A DNA stretch of 64,000 bases, taken from Candidatus Avelusimicrobium stercoris (lineage in GTDB: Bacteria; Elusimicrobiota; Elusimicrobia; Elusimicrobiales; Elusimicrobiaceae). The position numbers and the translations under genes are program-made. Of this stretch, positions 24,274-32,380 are shown piece after piece. Under the pieces are notes generated by a model that had not been told where the DNA came from, searched no databases, and was given only the letters and a program-made list of their open reading frames with translations. Each line of letters starts with the position of its first letter. Within the stretch, counting starts at the first letter, position 1. The stretch covers positions 17,579 to 81,578 of the forward strand of contig DJFE01000031.1 in assembly GCA_002432025.1 (NCBI GenBank), given 5' to 3'.

Positions 24274-27222
24274 TTACTTTTTAGATGTAAGTTTTAATTC
24301 TTCTTCACAAGCAGTTATCCTTTTTTCAACTTGCAAAATAAATTTTGGAATAACGGCAGCAGGAAAACTATTACTTGAATGCAAAACTTTTGCGTAATCT
24401 TGTAGAGCTGCTTTATAATTTCGGAGCGCAAAGTAGCATTCAGCGCGCTGATAATAGGCATTATCAACAAAAAGAGTCCCATCCGCAGCCTCTACAGGAA
24501 GGTCCGCCAAACTAAACAATGCGCCATTTTCTAAACAGTACTTATAGCGAGATTCAAAATAACCGGGAAGAATTTTCAAAATATAAGATTCTTTGGCTTC
24601 GGTTTCGGCTTTAGCTTTGGCTTTATATGTTTTCGCTTTTTTTGAATTTCCTAACTTATCATAACATAAAGCAATATTCGCATTAGAACAGGCATGTTCT
24701 CGCGTATTTTTCAACCCATTAAGAAAACAATTTAAGGCTTCTTGATACTGGTTCAATTTATAAAAACAGGCACCTTTTAGTGAATAAAGAGCCGGTGCTT
24801 CTAATTGCTCTGCTTTTTTGAAATAATATAACGCTTTATTATACTTACCAAGTCGAAAATACACGCTGGCCTTTCCAAGCACAGTAAAATATATCGGATT
24901 TTTATACTTAGAATCCCATTTATATTTTGTATCAACTATTAAATGCCCCCCAATATAGTGGCTAGAATATTGAATTTTTTCATTTTTAGGTAATGGTATT
25001 AAATCACCTATTCCCCTCCGACTAGCCAAAACTTTCCAGTTAACCCCTGCAAATACTATTTCATATATTGATTGCATATATCTGGCACATCGGGGTTGAT
25101 AGGAATAGGCCTGCTCAGGTGCTAATTCAAGAGCTTGGGTGTAGGCCGATATGGCTTTTGCATATTTTTTACTTTCTTGATACCCACGGGCTAGGTTATA
25201 ATAGGCGGGGGCATAGGTTTTGTCCGCAGCAATAGCCTTCTCAAAATACGAAAGAGCCTGCTGTAAAGGATGCGGTCTAACACATTGCACATTATGCTTC
25301 CACCCTGCGATATCATATCCCATTTCATTAAAAACGGAAGCAGTCGAATGCGTTATACAGATACGATTAAAAATGACAGGTCTTGCCAATATTTTAGAAC
25401 GAAAACCCTTATTGCTAAGTTGTAAACTTTGTGTTTCTTCCGAACTAAACCAATCCTCTAAATTAACATCAATTTTCTCTTGTTGGGTTTGCTTATACAA
25501 TTGCCAAAAAGTCCGATATTCTTTAAGGACTTCCTTTTTATCATAGTTAGATGATAAATGAGTTAAACGATGATGAAGGATATACAAACGAACTTGGCTG
25601 AGCATTCTGCAACTTTGTTCTGTCGTGATATTTGGAAACAAATCCAAGTGTTTTTCATACCAAGCATATGCCTTTTTATATTCTTTTTTCCAACAATACC
25701 ACCTAAAAATTTCCACATAAATTCCATAAAATAACGTTTCTGGAATAAAAAATTTTGTACTTTGCTGTAATTGTGTATATTTTGCACAATCTTTTAAGGC
25801 TTTTTCTTCTTGATTTAATAATAAATATATAGTTGCCCGGTTTGCGTATGCCACCATATAATTGGGTTGCAATTGAATGGCCTTTGTAAACAGTTCAATG
25901 GCTTTTTTATAATTTCCTTGTTTTGTTTCAAAAAAACCTAAATTATTAGTTAAATACGGGTCACTAGGAAATTGAGCGAAATGTCGTTTGAATCTCCGTA
26001 AAAAAGAAACAAAAGGTATTGTTGGATTTTGCGTACGGTAACGCTCTAATTCTATAAGATTAGCATAAAAGGCACTATATTGTTGGGCATATTTTTCATC
26101 GCGTTTTATTCTGCCAAGTGCTTTAGACTCCTCTTTGCCAAGGATAAAACCGCTATTCAGATGGGTAATAGTATACGCCGCCACAGGATACAACGCTGAT
26201 ATAACGCAAGAACGATAATAATGCGCCGCTGCATTATGAACATTTAATCTTATAGATTTACTTAATAATTTTTCTGCGGTTTGTAGGATTTGAGGTTCCT
26301 TATCTTGCCGGAAGCCTAAAATATATAAACCTAGGCCTTTAAAAAAGTAATCATCTGCTGTTGTGGTTAAATCAGGCATAGCAGCAAATTTGTACTGGGG
26401 AAATTTTTGTTTTAATTCTTTTTGTAGGTCTTTTTCTAAATCAGAAAAATGTTGATAACGTTCTCTCGGATTAGTCTTCAGGCATTTTTGTAACAGACGA
26501 TTTTTTTCTACTCGTTCTTTGTCTATTTTAACCGAACAAGTATTAAAAAACAATTGATATAACACTATTCCGAAAGAATAAATATCACTTTGCTCTGTTA
26601 ATTCAGAAGATTCACGATATTCAGGTGGCAGATATCCTTTTGTCCCCCCTTTTTTATCCAACACGGCAAGGCCAAAATCTGTAATACGAATACTATTATC
26701 AGATGCTAACAAAATGTTATCCAACTTAATATCCTTATGTACAGCAATGCCATACTTATGCAAATTGTGCATACCACGGCAAAACTCAATAGCCCAAATC
26801 AATGATTGTTTATACTCTATTTTAGTACTTTCTAAAACCCGCGAAAGCGTTTTTCCTTGAACTATTTCATTCAAATTACGGGGTGGTTCCCCGATAAAAT
26901 CCATTACTAAATATTGTCTCAGCCCATCCGCAATAAGCGTTTTTGTATATACCACATAAGGCAAACGAGGCATTTGCAAGGAGGCCAGGGCCTCTTTATC
27001 AAAATTTTTCAAATTGCAATTATCTTTGCTTTCTTGAATTTCCCTAAATGTCTTCAACACATAAAACTTGTTATCTCGTTTGTCACGGCAGAAAAATACA
27101 TTCCCCATACCACCATCGCGGGCTTTATCGGATATTTCAAAAAATTCCGATAAAATATCCCCGCGCTTCATAAACAAGCGCTGGAAATTCTCTTTTTGTT
27201 GTATATATTGCGTTTTAGGCAT
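24274..27222 (-). CDS. Ser/Thr protein kinase with C-terminal TPR array
   Basis: 982 residues. The N-terminal 270 form an apparently active Hanks-type kinase: glycine loop GGMGNVFF (37-44), ATP-site Lys K57, catalytic H162-K163-D164 and N169, D182 of DFG, PPE at 199-201 and D213. No transmembrane segment is evident. From about 290 to the end there are many TPRs in two or three blocks, such as AIELFTKAIQLQPNYMVAY and AISAYTQALELAPEQAYSY. Kinase-TPR fusions usually phosphorylate partner proteins in signalling or conflict systems. It starts three bases after the upstream FHA-like gene and is AT-rich like the rest of the island. Confidence 0.93.
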   Translation of the reverse strand: MPKTQYIQQKENFQRLFMKRGDILSEFFEISDKARDGGMGNVFFCRDKRDNKFYVLKTFREIQESKDNCNLKNFDKEALASLQMPRLPYVVYTKTLIADGLRQYLVMDFIGEPPRNLNEIVQGKTLSRVLESTKIEYKQSLIWAIEFCRGMHNLHKYGIAVHKDIKLDNILLASDNSIRITDFGLAVLDKKGGTKGYLPPEYRESSELTEQSDIYSFGIVLYQLFFNTCSVKIDKERVEKNRLLQKCLKTNPRERYQHFSDLEKDLQKELKQKFPQYKFAAMPDLTTTADDYFFKGLGLYILGFRQDKEPQILQTAEKLLSKSIRLNVHNAAAHYYRSCVISALYPVAAYTITHLNSGFILGKEESKALGRIKRDEKYAQQYSAFYANLIELERYRTQNPTIPFVSFLRRFKRHFAQFPSDPYLTNNLGFFETKQGNYKKAIELFTKAIQLQPNYMVAYANRATIYLLLNQEEKALKDCAKYTQLQQSTKFFIPETLFYGIYVEIFRWYCWKKEYKKAYAWYEKHLDLFPNITTEQSCRMLSQVRLYILHHRLTHLSSNYDKKEVLKEYRTFWQLYKQTQQEKIDVNLEDWFSSEETQSLQLSNKGFRSKILARPVIFNRICITHSTASVFNEMGYDIAGWKHNVQCVRPHPLQQALSYFEKAIAADKTYAPAYYNLARGYQESKKYAKAISAYTQALELAPEQAYSYQPRCARYMQSIYEIVFAGVNWKVLASRRGIGDLIPLPKNEKIQYSSHYIGGHLIVDTKYKWDSKYKNPIYFTVLGKASVYFRLGKYNKALYYFKKAEQLEAPALYSLKGACFYKLNQYQEALNCFLNGLKNTREHACSNANIALCYDKLGNSKKAKTYKAKAKAETEAKESYILKILPGYFESRYKYCLENGALFSLADLPVEAADGTLFVDNAYYQRAECYFALRNYKAALQDYAKVLHSSNSFPAAVIPKFILQVEKRITACEEELKLTSKK

Positions 27223-27225
27223 AAC

Positions 27226-29061
27226 TTACTCTACAAACGATTTGTCGGCAAAACTTTTCATAATCGTTTTATTGCGGCGGTGCGCTTTTACTTCTATATA
27301 CCACCCCACCGGTAGCCGCCCTAATAAGGGGTGGTTTACTCCTTGTAGCAATTTTCCCTCAAACGATACGCTCCCTTTCCAAAACATTCCAATCCCCGCG
27401 ATATCTGATAACCATACATTTTGCGTCAGCCGTTCAAAATTTTCCGCATAATCAATATTCAGTTCTTCGGCTATACCTATTTGCCTTTCTAGTAAATCAA
27501 ATAATTTATCTTGGGATAAAAACCATAAGTTTCCTTCTTGCTCTTGCTTAGGGCACACCAACCAATCTTGCCTGTTCGCCTGATATTCCAGAGTTAACAT
27601 ATCGCGAGACATAACTAGAGCATCCGGCTGACATACATTAATTTGCGGAATGTCCAAGGGTTCCTCTTTATCTAACCGTCCAATAGCAATTTTAGGGGAA
27701 CGCAAAGCATTCAAATGGTATTCATCCTCTTTACCGCAAGCACAATATACGGATATGACCGCTCCCATAGTTAAATTTTCGGCAGGGGCACCGGTTTTAT
27801 TAGATGCCAGTAAATTTTTAGATTTGTCCAAATCCCCATTTTGCTTATATGCCAAGGCCAAATAGTATTTGTGCAATTCACACGGAATTTTATGATAACG
27901 CTCTGTATAATAACGCACTAATCCTTTAGTATTTGCCCCGCTTATTTGGCCATTATTGGGGGAATGAATGGGATAAATCGGCTTATTCATCATTTCTTGC
28001 AAGCGGCCATAACGGTATGCCATCACTTCACGCATAGCTTCTTCGGCTTGTTTACACTTGGCACAGGTCCGCCTATGTTCTAAATAAGCATCAGTCATAG
28101 CAACTTTTTCCATTTTAATAAACTCATTTCTTATCAAAAATAGTCGCTCTTTGTCGTATTGAAAGCATCCCTTAAATACTTTCGGCAATGCAATGTGCAT
28201 TTGATCTCTTCGGCTTATTACTTGTTGGGGCAACTTTTGCAGTGTTGTTTGTAGCGGAGCACGCGTAATAGACTGTATAATCGGCTCTTTGAACTCTTTA
28301 AATTGCTTCGGGAACTTATCAAAAAAAGAACTTATAACTTGTACCAACTTTTTCTTTTCACGACTTGAATTTGCAATATGAGCCATCTTGTACATTTTTT
28401 CATATTGTTGTTGCTGGATTTTTTGATCAGACAAAATATATTTATCACCTAAAACTTGCTCCAACAAAGCCCAAAAAGGATACAACTTATCTAGATATTC
28501 TTTCTTTTTCTCATAAGTTAAATGTCCCCTGTATTCCGGCATATGTTTTCGGACTTCTTTTGGCATATCCGAAGGAGATTTGGCAGCATTCACAACAATA
28601 AAATTGTGAGTGGACAAGAAAAATACTAAAAATTTGTTAAAAATGTTGCTAGGCAATGACGATAGGAATTCCTTTAACTTCCGTGTAAAGTCATCTACAT
28701 TTGTGGCCTCATCCAGTAAGTTGTTTTCTCCTTTTTTATTGTCTGATTCATATCCTTCATTGTCAAAATCTTCTGAAATACCCACCGAGAGCGGACCTCG
28801 TTCCCAGTCTTCGCCTTTCCCAATTTTGGTTATGCAAAAGTCCGAAAATTCTTTCTTATGTTCATTAATTTCTCCATATATATTCCAAAATTCTTGTAAA
28901 TCAATAGAACCGCTTTGCCAAAATTCAAAAAAACGCGAAGCCCTTTCATCGCTCTCTTTGTTGCACGGAAATACAACCAAAGCAATATACTCTAACAGAG
29001 CATATTCTGCCTGTTTATAATTGGTTTGAAAATCTTTTTTTGTAGGTATTACTAGATTCAT
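27226..29061 (-). CDS. Unknown protein with HxxxCxxC motif and FHA-like segment
   Basis: 611 residues from ATG 29061. The N-terminal 300 are helical and unrecognised. H329, C333 and C336 form H-x3-C-x2-C, as in zinc-binding anti-sigma domains. Residues about 457-510 resemble an FHA core: IGR near 460, SRD near 485 at the usual spacing, then WLV. FHA domains bind phosphothreonine, which would fit the kinase gene three bases downstream; this is inference from motif spacing. A promoter with TTGACA and TATACA (17-bp spacing) leaves a leader of only about four bases. Two-gene operon with the kinase. Confidence 0.65.
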   Translation of the reverse strand: MNLVIPTKKDFQTNYKQAEYALLEYIALVVFPCNKESDERASRFFEFWQSGSIDLQEFWNIYGEINEHKKEFSDFCITKIGKGEDWERGPLSVGISEDFDNEGYESDNKKGENNLLDEATNVDDFTRKLKEFLSSLPSNIFNKFLVFFLSTHNFIVVNAAKSPSDMPKEVRKHMPEYRGHLTYEKKKEYLDKLYPFWALLEQVLGDKYILSDQKIQQQQYEKMYKMAHIANSSREKKKLVQVISSFFDKFPKQFKEFKEPIIQSITRAPLQTTLQKLPQQVISRRDQMHIALPKVFKGCFQYDKERLFLIRNEFIKMEKVAMTDAYLEHRRTCAKCKQAEEAMREVMAYRYGRLQEMMNKPIYPIHSPNNGQISGANTKGLVRYYTERYHKIPCELHKYYLALAYKQNGDLDKSKNLLASNKTGAPAENLTMGAVISVYCACGKEDEYHLNALRSPKIAIGRLDKEEPLDIPQINVCQPDALVMSRDMLTLEYQANRQDWLVCPKQEQEGNLWFLSQDKLFDLLERQIGIAEELNIDYAENFERLTQNVWLSDIAGIGMFWKGSVSFEGKLLQGVNHPLLGRLPVGWYIEVKAHRRNKTIMKSFADKSFVE

Positions 29062-29072
29062 AATAAAGTCAT

Positions 29073-29101
29073 TGTATATTATTTTCAATACAAATTGTCA
29101 A
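29073..29101 (-). promoter_or_regulatory. Promoter of the FHA-like/kinase operon
   Basis: On the minus strand, TTGACA (29096-29101) and TATACA (29073-29078) are 17 bp apart. The -35 hexamer is part of the island TGRCA motif, so a regulator binding the motif would compete with polymerase. Confidence 0.75.
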
Positions 29102-29111
29102 AAAACGCCAG
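29096..29111 (-). repeat. Island motif TGGCG-N5-TGACA, copy 4 (inverted relative to the others)
   Basis: CTGGCGTTTTTTGACA on the minus strand, overlapping the promoter of the FHA-like gene. Confidence 0.6.
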
Positions 29112-29159
29112 TTTTTTGCCTTATAATAAAGAAACAAACTGCCCTACTAAGGATATGAT

Positions 29160-29597
29160 ATGTTTACAAATAGAATATTATTTATAGCAATTGGACTTTT
29201 ACTAACAGTATGTACGCACATCGTGCACGCTAAACACATAACCACCGAAAATTTCCGCCAAGTCATTTTACGATCTGTGTACGATGGAGATACTTTTTAT
29301 GTGGATATTCCATCTTGTGATATTGCCATTTTTTGCGAACATATTCCTATACGAGTAAGAGGAGTTGATTGTCCCGAAATGAAAGGGGGAACGCCAGAAA
29401 CAAAAGCACGCGCTAAACAAGCCAAGACTTTTACCCAAGAAATTCTCTCTAATAGCGAGATTTCCTTACAAAACTGCACGCGGGATAAGTATTTTCGGCT
29501 ACTCTGTGATGTAGTGGTAAACAATAAGAGTTTAACACAAGAACTCATTAAGAACAGCTTAGGTGTACCTTACAATGGTGGCACTAAAACAAAATAA
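29160..29597 (+). CDS. Secreted thermonuclease-like (SNase) protein
   Basis: 145 residues. A signal peptide (about 1-24, ending VHA) precedes a compact SNase domain: VYDGDTFYVDI, IRVRGVDCPEM (catalytic Arg and Glu region) and DKYFRLLCDVVV with the second Arg. The family hydrolyses DNA and RNA with calcium. Small SNases like this are common on plasmids and integrated elements. AAGGA precedes the ATG, and TATAAT at 29122-29127 may be its -10. Divergent from the FHA-like gene. Confidence 0.88.
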   Translation: MFTNRILFIAIGLLLTVCTHIVHAKHITTENFRQVILRSVYDGDTFYVDIPSCDIAIFCEHIPIRVRGVDCPEMKGGTPETKARAKQAKTFTQEILSNSEISLQNCTRDKYFRLLCDVVVNNKSLTQELIKNSLGVPYNGGTKTK

Positions 29598-29926
29598 AAT
29601 ATCCTTAAAAATAAATATTTTCCAAGTTAATTCCCTGTTTGATGTTTTAGGGAATTTAAGCGGCTGGTATAGGAACATCTTACATAAAACACTAGAAACT
29701 TGTAGAAAATCTCTATAATTTCCCTGTAAATTCCCTGTTTAGCAGAGAAAAAATGCTTTGCCACACATTTATTGTCCCTTCAATAAAAAAATGATAGCAT
29801 TGTGCTAGAGAAACTAAAAGCACCGTTGTAAATTAAATCCCTCGCATAAGCGAGGATTTTAATTTACAGGAGAGTAGGAGCAACACCAACTGCTTGGTGT
29901 TGCGTAGGGATTTGAAAGGCGGATCG
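29598..29926. other. AT-rich intergenic stretch with direct repeats and two strong hairpins
   Basis: AATTCCCTGTTT occurs at 29629-29640 and again exactly 100 bp later at 29729-29740; the first is also half of an inverted repeat with AGGGAATT at 29649-29656. An 18-bp stem spans 29828-29868 (GTAAATTAAA... CTCGC-ATAA-GCGAG...). A second hairpin, GCAACACCAA-CTGC-TTGGTGTTGC, lies at about 29880-29903. No gene seen. This may hold the right end of the island. Confidence 0.5.
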
Positions 29927-30217
29927 ATGTTTTTGTTTGTACGTTTACGGTTCCGCGGCGCACAATGGCAAACAGTTGTCTGGTGCGTACTGTTCGGACT
30001 TGGAATCCTAACAGGCTTAGGTAGTGTGTTCGGGGATTCCATTATCCGGCAAATAATAAGTCCGGCAGTACTTGCAATGGTTGTATGTGCCAGTAGTTTA
30101 TATGCTATTTCCAGCGGATATAATCAACAAGGAATTATTTTAGGAAGCATCTCTGGTTTATTGGTTTTAATTATGCTTTATCAAGGAATAGTACGAACCC
30201 TACTGCTTTTTTTGTAA
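29927..30217 (+). CDS. Small membrane protein
   Basis: 96 residues with three likely spans (VVWCVLFGLGILTGLGSVFG; IISPAVLAMVVCASSLYAI; ILGSISGLLVLIMLY). ATG 29927 is preceded by AAAGGCGG; a longer reading to 29894 would start inside the hairpin. The N-terminus is basic (FVRLRFRGAQW). No family recognised. Last AT-rich gene before sequence returns to normal composition. Confidence 0.6.
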   Translation: MFLFVRLRFRGAQWQTVVWCVLFGLGILTGLGSVFGDSIIRQIISPAVLAMVVCASSLYAISSGYNQQGIILGSISGLLVLIMLYQGIVRTLLLFL

Positions 30218-30239
30218 CCTTGTTTCTGACTCAAATTTT

Positions 30240-31043
30240 ATGACCACAAAAATTACTTTTTTAGGGACGGGTAACGCACTCGTTACCAAATGTTATAACA
30301 CTTGCTTTGCCTTGCAGTACGCGGGAGAGACTTTCCTCACTGATGCAGGCGGCGGAAACGGCATTTTGGCCCAGTTGGAAAAGGCACATATCGCTGTATC
30401 CTCTATCCGCAATTTATTTTTAACCCACGGGCACACCGACCATATTCTGGGCGTAATTTGGGTTATCCGTATGGTGGCCTCGCTCTACACGCGCGGCAAA
30501 CACGCAGGGCTTACTATTTTCTGCCACGATGAGTGCGAACAGAAACTGCGTACCTTCTGCCAAATGACGCTAACCGCCAAATTGCAGGCAGTATTGGATA
30601 ACGGCATAAAATTTGTCTGCCTAAAAAACGGAGACGATTTTCAAGCAGGGCCTTTTAAGGGAACAGCCTTTGATATTTTATCCACCAAGGCCAAACAGTT
30701 CGGTTACCGTTTAACACTGCCGGACGGAAAAATTTTGGTATGCCTAGGTGATGAACCGTATAACCCGGCCTGTTTGTCTTTTGCCCAAAACGCCGATTAT
30801 TTACTGTCGGAAGCGTTTTGTCTGTATGACGAGCGGGAGGAATTTAAGCCCTATGAAAAGCACCACTCCACCGCTTTGGATGCGGCCCGCGTAGCCCGGG
30901 AACTTCAAGCCAAAAACTTGGTTTTGTACCACACGCAAGACAACAACCTTGCGGCCCGTAAGACGCTTTATACAGCCGAAGCCAAAAAGGAATTTTCCGG
31001 CCCCGTTTATGTGCCGGACGACTTGGAAAGTTTGGAAATTTAA
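30240..31043 (+). CDS. MBL-fold hydrolase, RNase Z-like
   Basis: 267 residues. Metallo-beta-lactamase fold with the metal motif THGHTDHILG, the N-terminal FLGTGNALV as in RNase Z/arylsulfatase-like hydrolases, later Asp in CLGDEPYNP and His in EKHHSTALD. It lacks the long exosite arm of true RNase Z, so tRNA 3' processing is not certain. No clear Shine-Dalgarno is visible, and the island's right edge lies just upstream, so the natural promoter may have been displaced. A terminator follows. Confidence 0.85.
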   Translation: MTTKITFLGTGNALVTKCYNTCFALQYAGETFLTDAGGGNGILAQLEKAHIAVSSIRNLFLTHGHTDHILGVIWVIRMVASLYTRGKHAGLTIFCHDECEQKLRTFCQMTLTAKLQAVLDNGIKFVCLKNGDDFQAGPFKGTAFDILSTKAKQFGYRLTLPDGKILVCLGDEPYNPACLSFAQNADYLLSEAFCLYDEREEFKPYEKHHSTALDAARVARELQAKNLVLYHTQDNNLAARKTLYTAEAKKEFSGPVYVPDDLESLEI

Positions 31044-31057
31044 TTACTTCTAGCCAA

Positions 31058-31089
31058 AAGCGCCCCGTTACAAGCGGGGCGCTTTTTTA
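31058..31089. terminator. Shared terminator of two converging genes
   Basis: AGCGCCCCG pairs with CGGGGCGCT, followed by T residues on the plus strand. Confidence 0.85.
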
Positions 31090-31107
31090 CATTTAGGCGG
31101 CAAAAAA

Positions 31108-31629
31108 TTAACTGCGGTAGGGGTCCTCTTGTTCGTCTTCCTCGTCAAAGTCTTCTTCTTCGGCGCGGATATCTTGTGCAAACTGCGCCCACGCCTTGCC
31201 TTCGGCCTCAAAGGTAATTGTCAACCCCGTATTGGAGTACGGACCGAACACTTTATCCTCGCCCGCAAAAATGTTTTGCTCCAAGGTAATTTGCAAGATA
31301 AACGGGTCCGGGCGGTTAAAGGCCGAGCAGCACCCCGGCGCCTGCCCCGGGTGCATATACAAGGACACCTTGGGTTCTAACATCGTCCAGTTGTTTTCCT
31401 TGCGCGCGGTAAGCGTTTCGGCAATAAAATCGGAAAGGTAAATGTTTTCCTCGTCCTTCAACGCCACCAACTTATCGGTCCATTTTTCGCTGAAAACGCT
31501 TTCCCCCTCGCAATACAGCCCAATTTGGTATTCCATAAATTCCCCTTCGCTGCCGGGGTTGGACCAAATGGTTAAGGGCGAGATTTCCAGTTCCAAATGA
31601 CCTTGCTTGCCAAACTTAATTTTTGCCAT
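31108..31629 (-). CDS. Hypothetical protein with acidic tail
   Basis: 173 residues, no signal peptide and no membrane span. Beta-rich with KFGKQGHLELEISPLT at the N-terminus and a very acidic C-terminus (EEEDFDEEDEQEDP). I do not recognise a family; the N-terminal strand pattern is loosely like WapI-type immunity proteins, which is weak. It stands alone between two intergenic regions. Confidence 0.75.
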   Translation of the reverse strand: MAKIKFGKQGHLELEISPLTIWSNPGSEGEFMEYQIGLYCEGESVFSEKWTDKLVALKDEENIYLSDFIAETLTARKENNWTMLEPKVSLYMHPGQAPGCCSAFNRPDPFILQITLEQNIFAGEDKVFGPYSNTGLTITFEAEGKAWAQFAQDIRAEEEDFDEEDEQEDPYRS

Positions 31630-31715
31630 AAAACGCTCCCGTAAAAAATATCTTTGTATTTTTATTATAGTAATATTTCGCCATTTTGATAAAATATATG
31701 TAAGGATTTTTATAT

Positions 31716-32321
31716 ATGCGTTACATTTTATACCTTTTTACGATGGCCCTTTTGTTTGTGGGCGGGATGCTGGTGGGAAATATGTTCCTGCCGGAGCGGG
31801 CCGCTACGCTGTCGGCCACCGTTTCCGTGCCGCCGCTCTCGCAAGACAACCCGGCTTTACAGGCTGTTACGCGCGACATTACAAACCGCAATTTGCTTAT
31901 TTTAAATGACGCTTTAAAAGCCTGCCCCGTGGTGGTAAATGACGAAAAGGACCGCTTGGTAAACCAAATCCGCCTGCGCCTGGCGATAGAGGATTTTGAA
32001 CTTAAAAAGGCACGGCTGGAACTGGAAATTGCCAAAAATACGGACACGAACCGCCCTTCGGCCCAATTTATAAAAGCCACCGAAGAGTACAATACCGCGC
32101 GCTTATACGCCGAACAACTGGCAGATGAACTCTTCCCCAAGCCGGTAGAAAAAACGACGGACGAAGATACCGCTTCCACCGATGGACAAACCGCTGAAAA
32201 TATCCCCACCGAAAACGCCGACAAAACCACCCCCGCGGAGGAAAAAACAACCTCCGGGGAAACCAAATCCGCCAATAAAAAAGCCGCCTCCAACAAGAAA
32301 GCGGCTGTGTCCAAAAAATAA
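31716..32321 (+). CDS. Membrane-anchored protein with Lys/Ala-rich tail
   Basis: 201 residues. One N-terminal span (about 3-22), an extracytoplasmic helical region with a charged repeat (AIEDFELKKARLELEIAK), then a low-complexity Thr/Glu/Lys tail ending in a run rich in Lys and Ala. AAGGA precedes the ATG, and a TAAAAT -10 is near 31690. Family unknown; the tail could bind nucleic acid or the cell wall. Confidence 0.7.
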   Translation: MRYILYLFTMALLFVGGMLVGNMFLPERAATLSATVSVPPLSQDNPALQAVTRDITNRNLLILNDALKACPVVVNDEKDRLVNQIRLRLAIEDFELKKARLELEIAKNTDTNRPSAQFIKATEEYNTARLYAEQLADELFPKPVEKTTDEDTASTDGQTAENIPTENADKTTPAEEKTTSGETKSANKKAASNKKAAVSKK

Positions 32322-32337
32322 ACTTCTTTTTACTTGT

Positions 32338-32364
32338 CAAAAACCGCGTAAAAGCGGTTTTTTT
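32338..32364. terminator. Terminator between converging genes
   Basis: AAACCGC (32341-32347) pairs with GCGGTTT (32354-32360), followed by T residues. Confidence 0.8.
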
Positions 32365-32380
32365 GCAACATACCAAAAGG

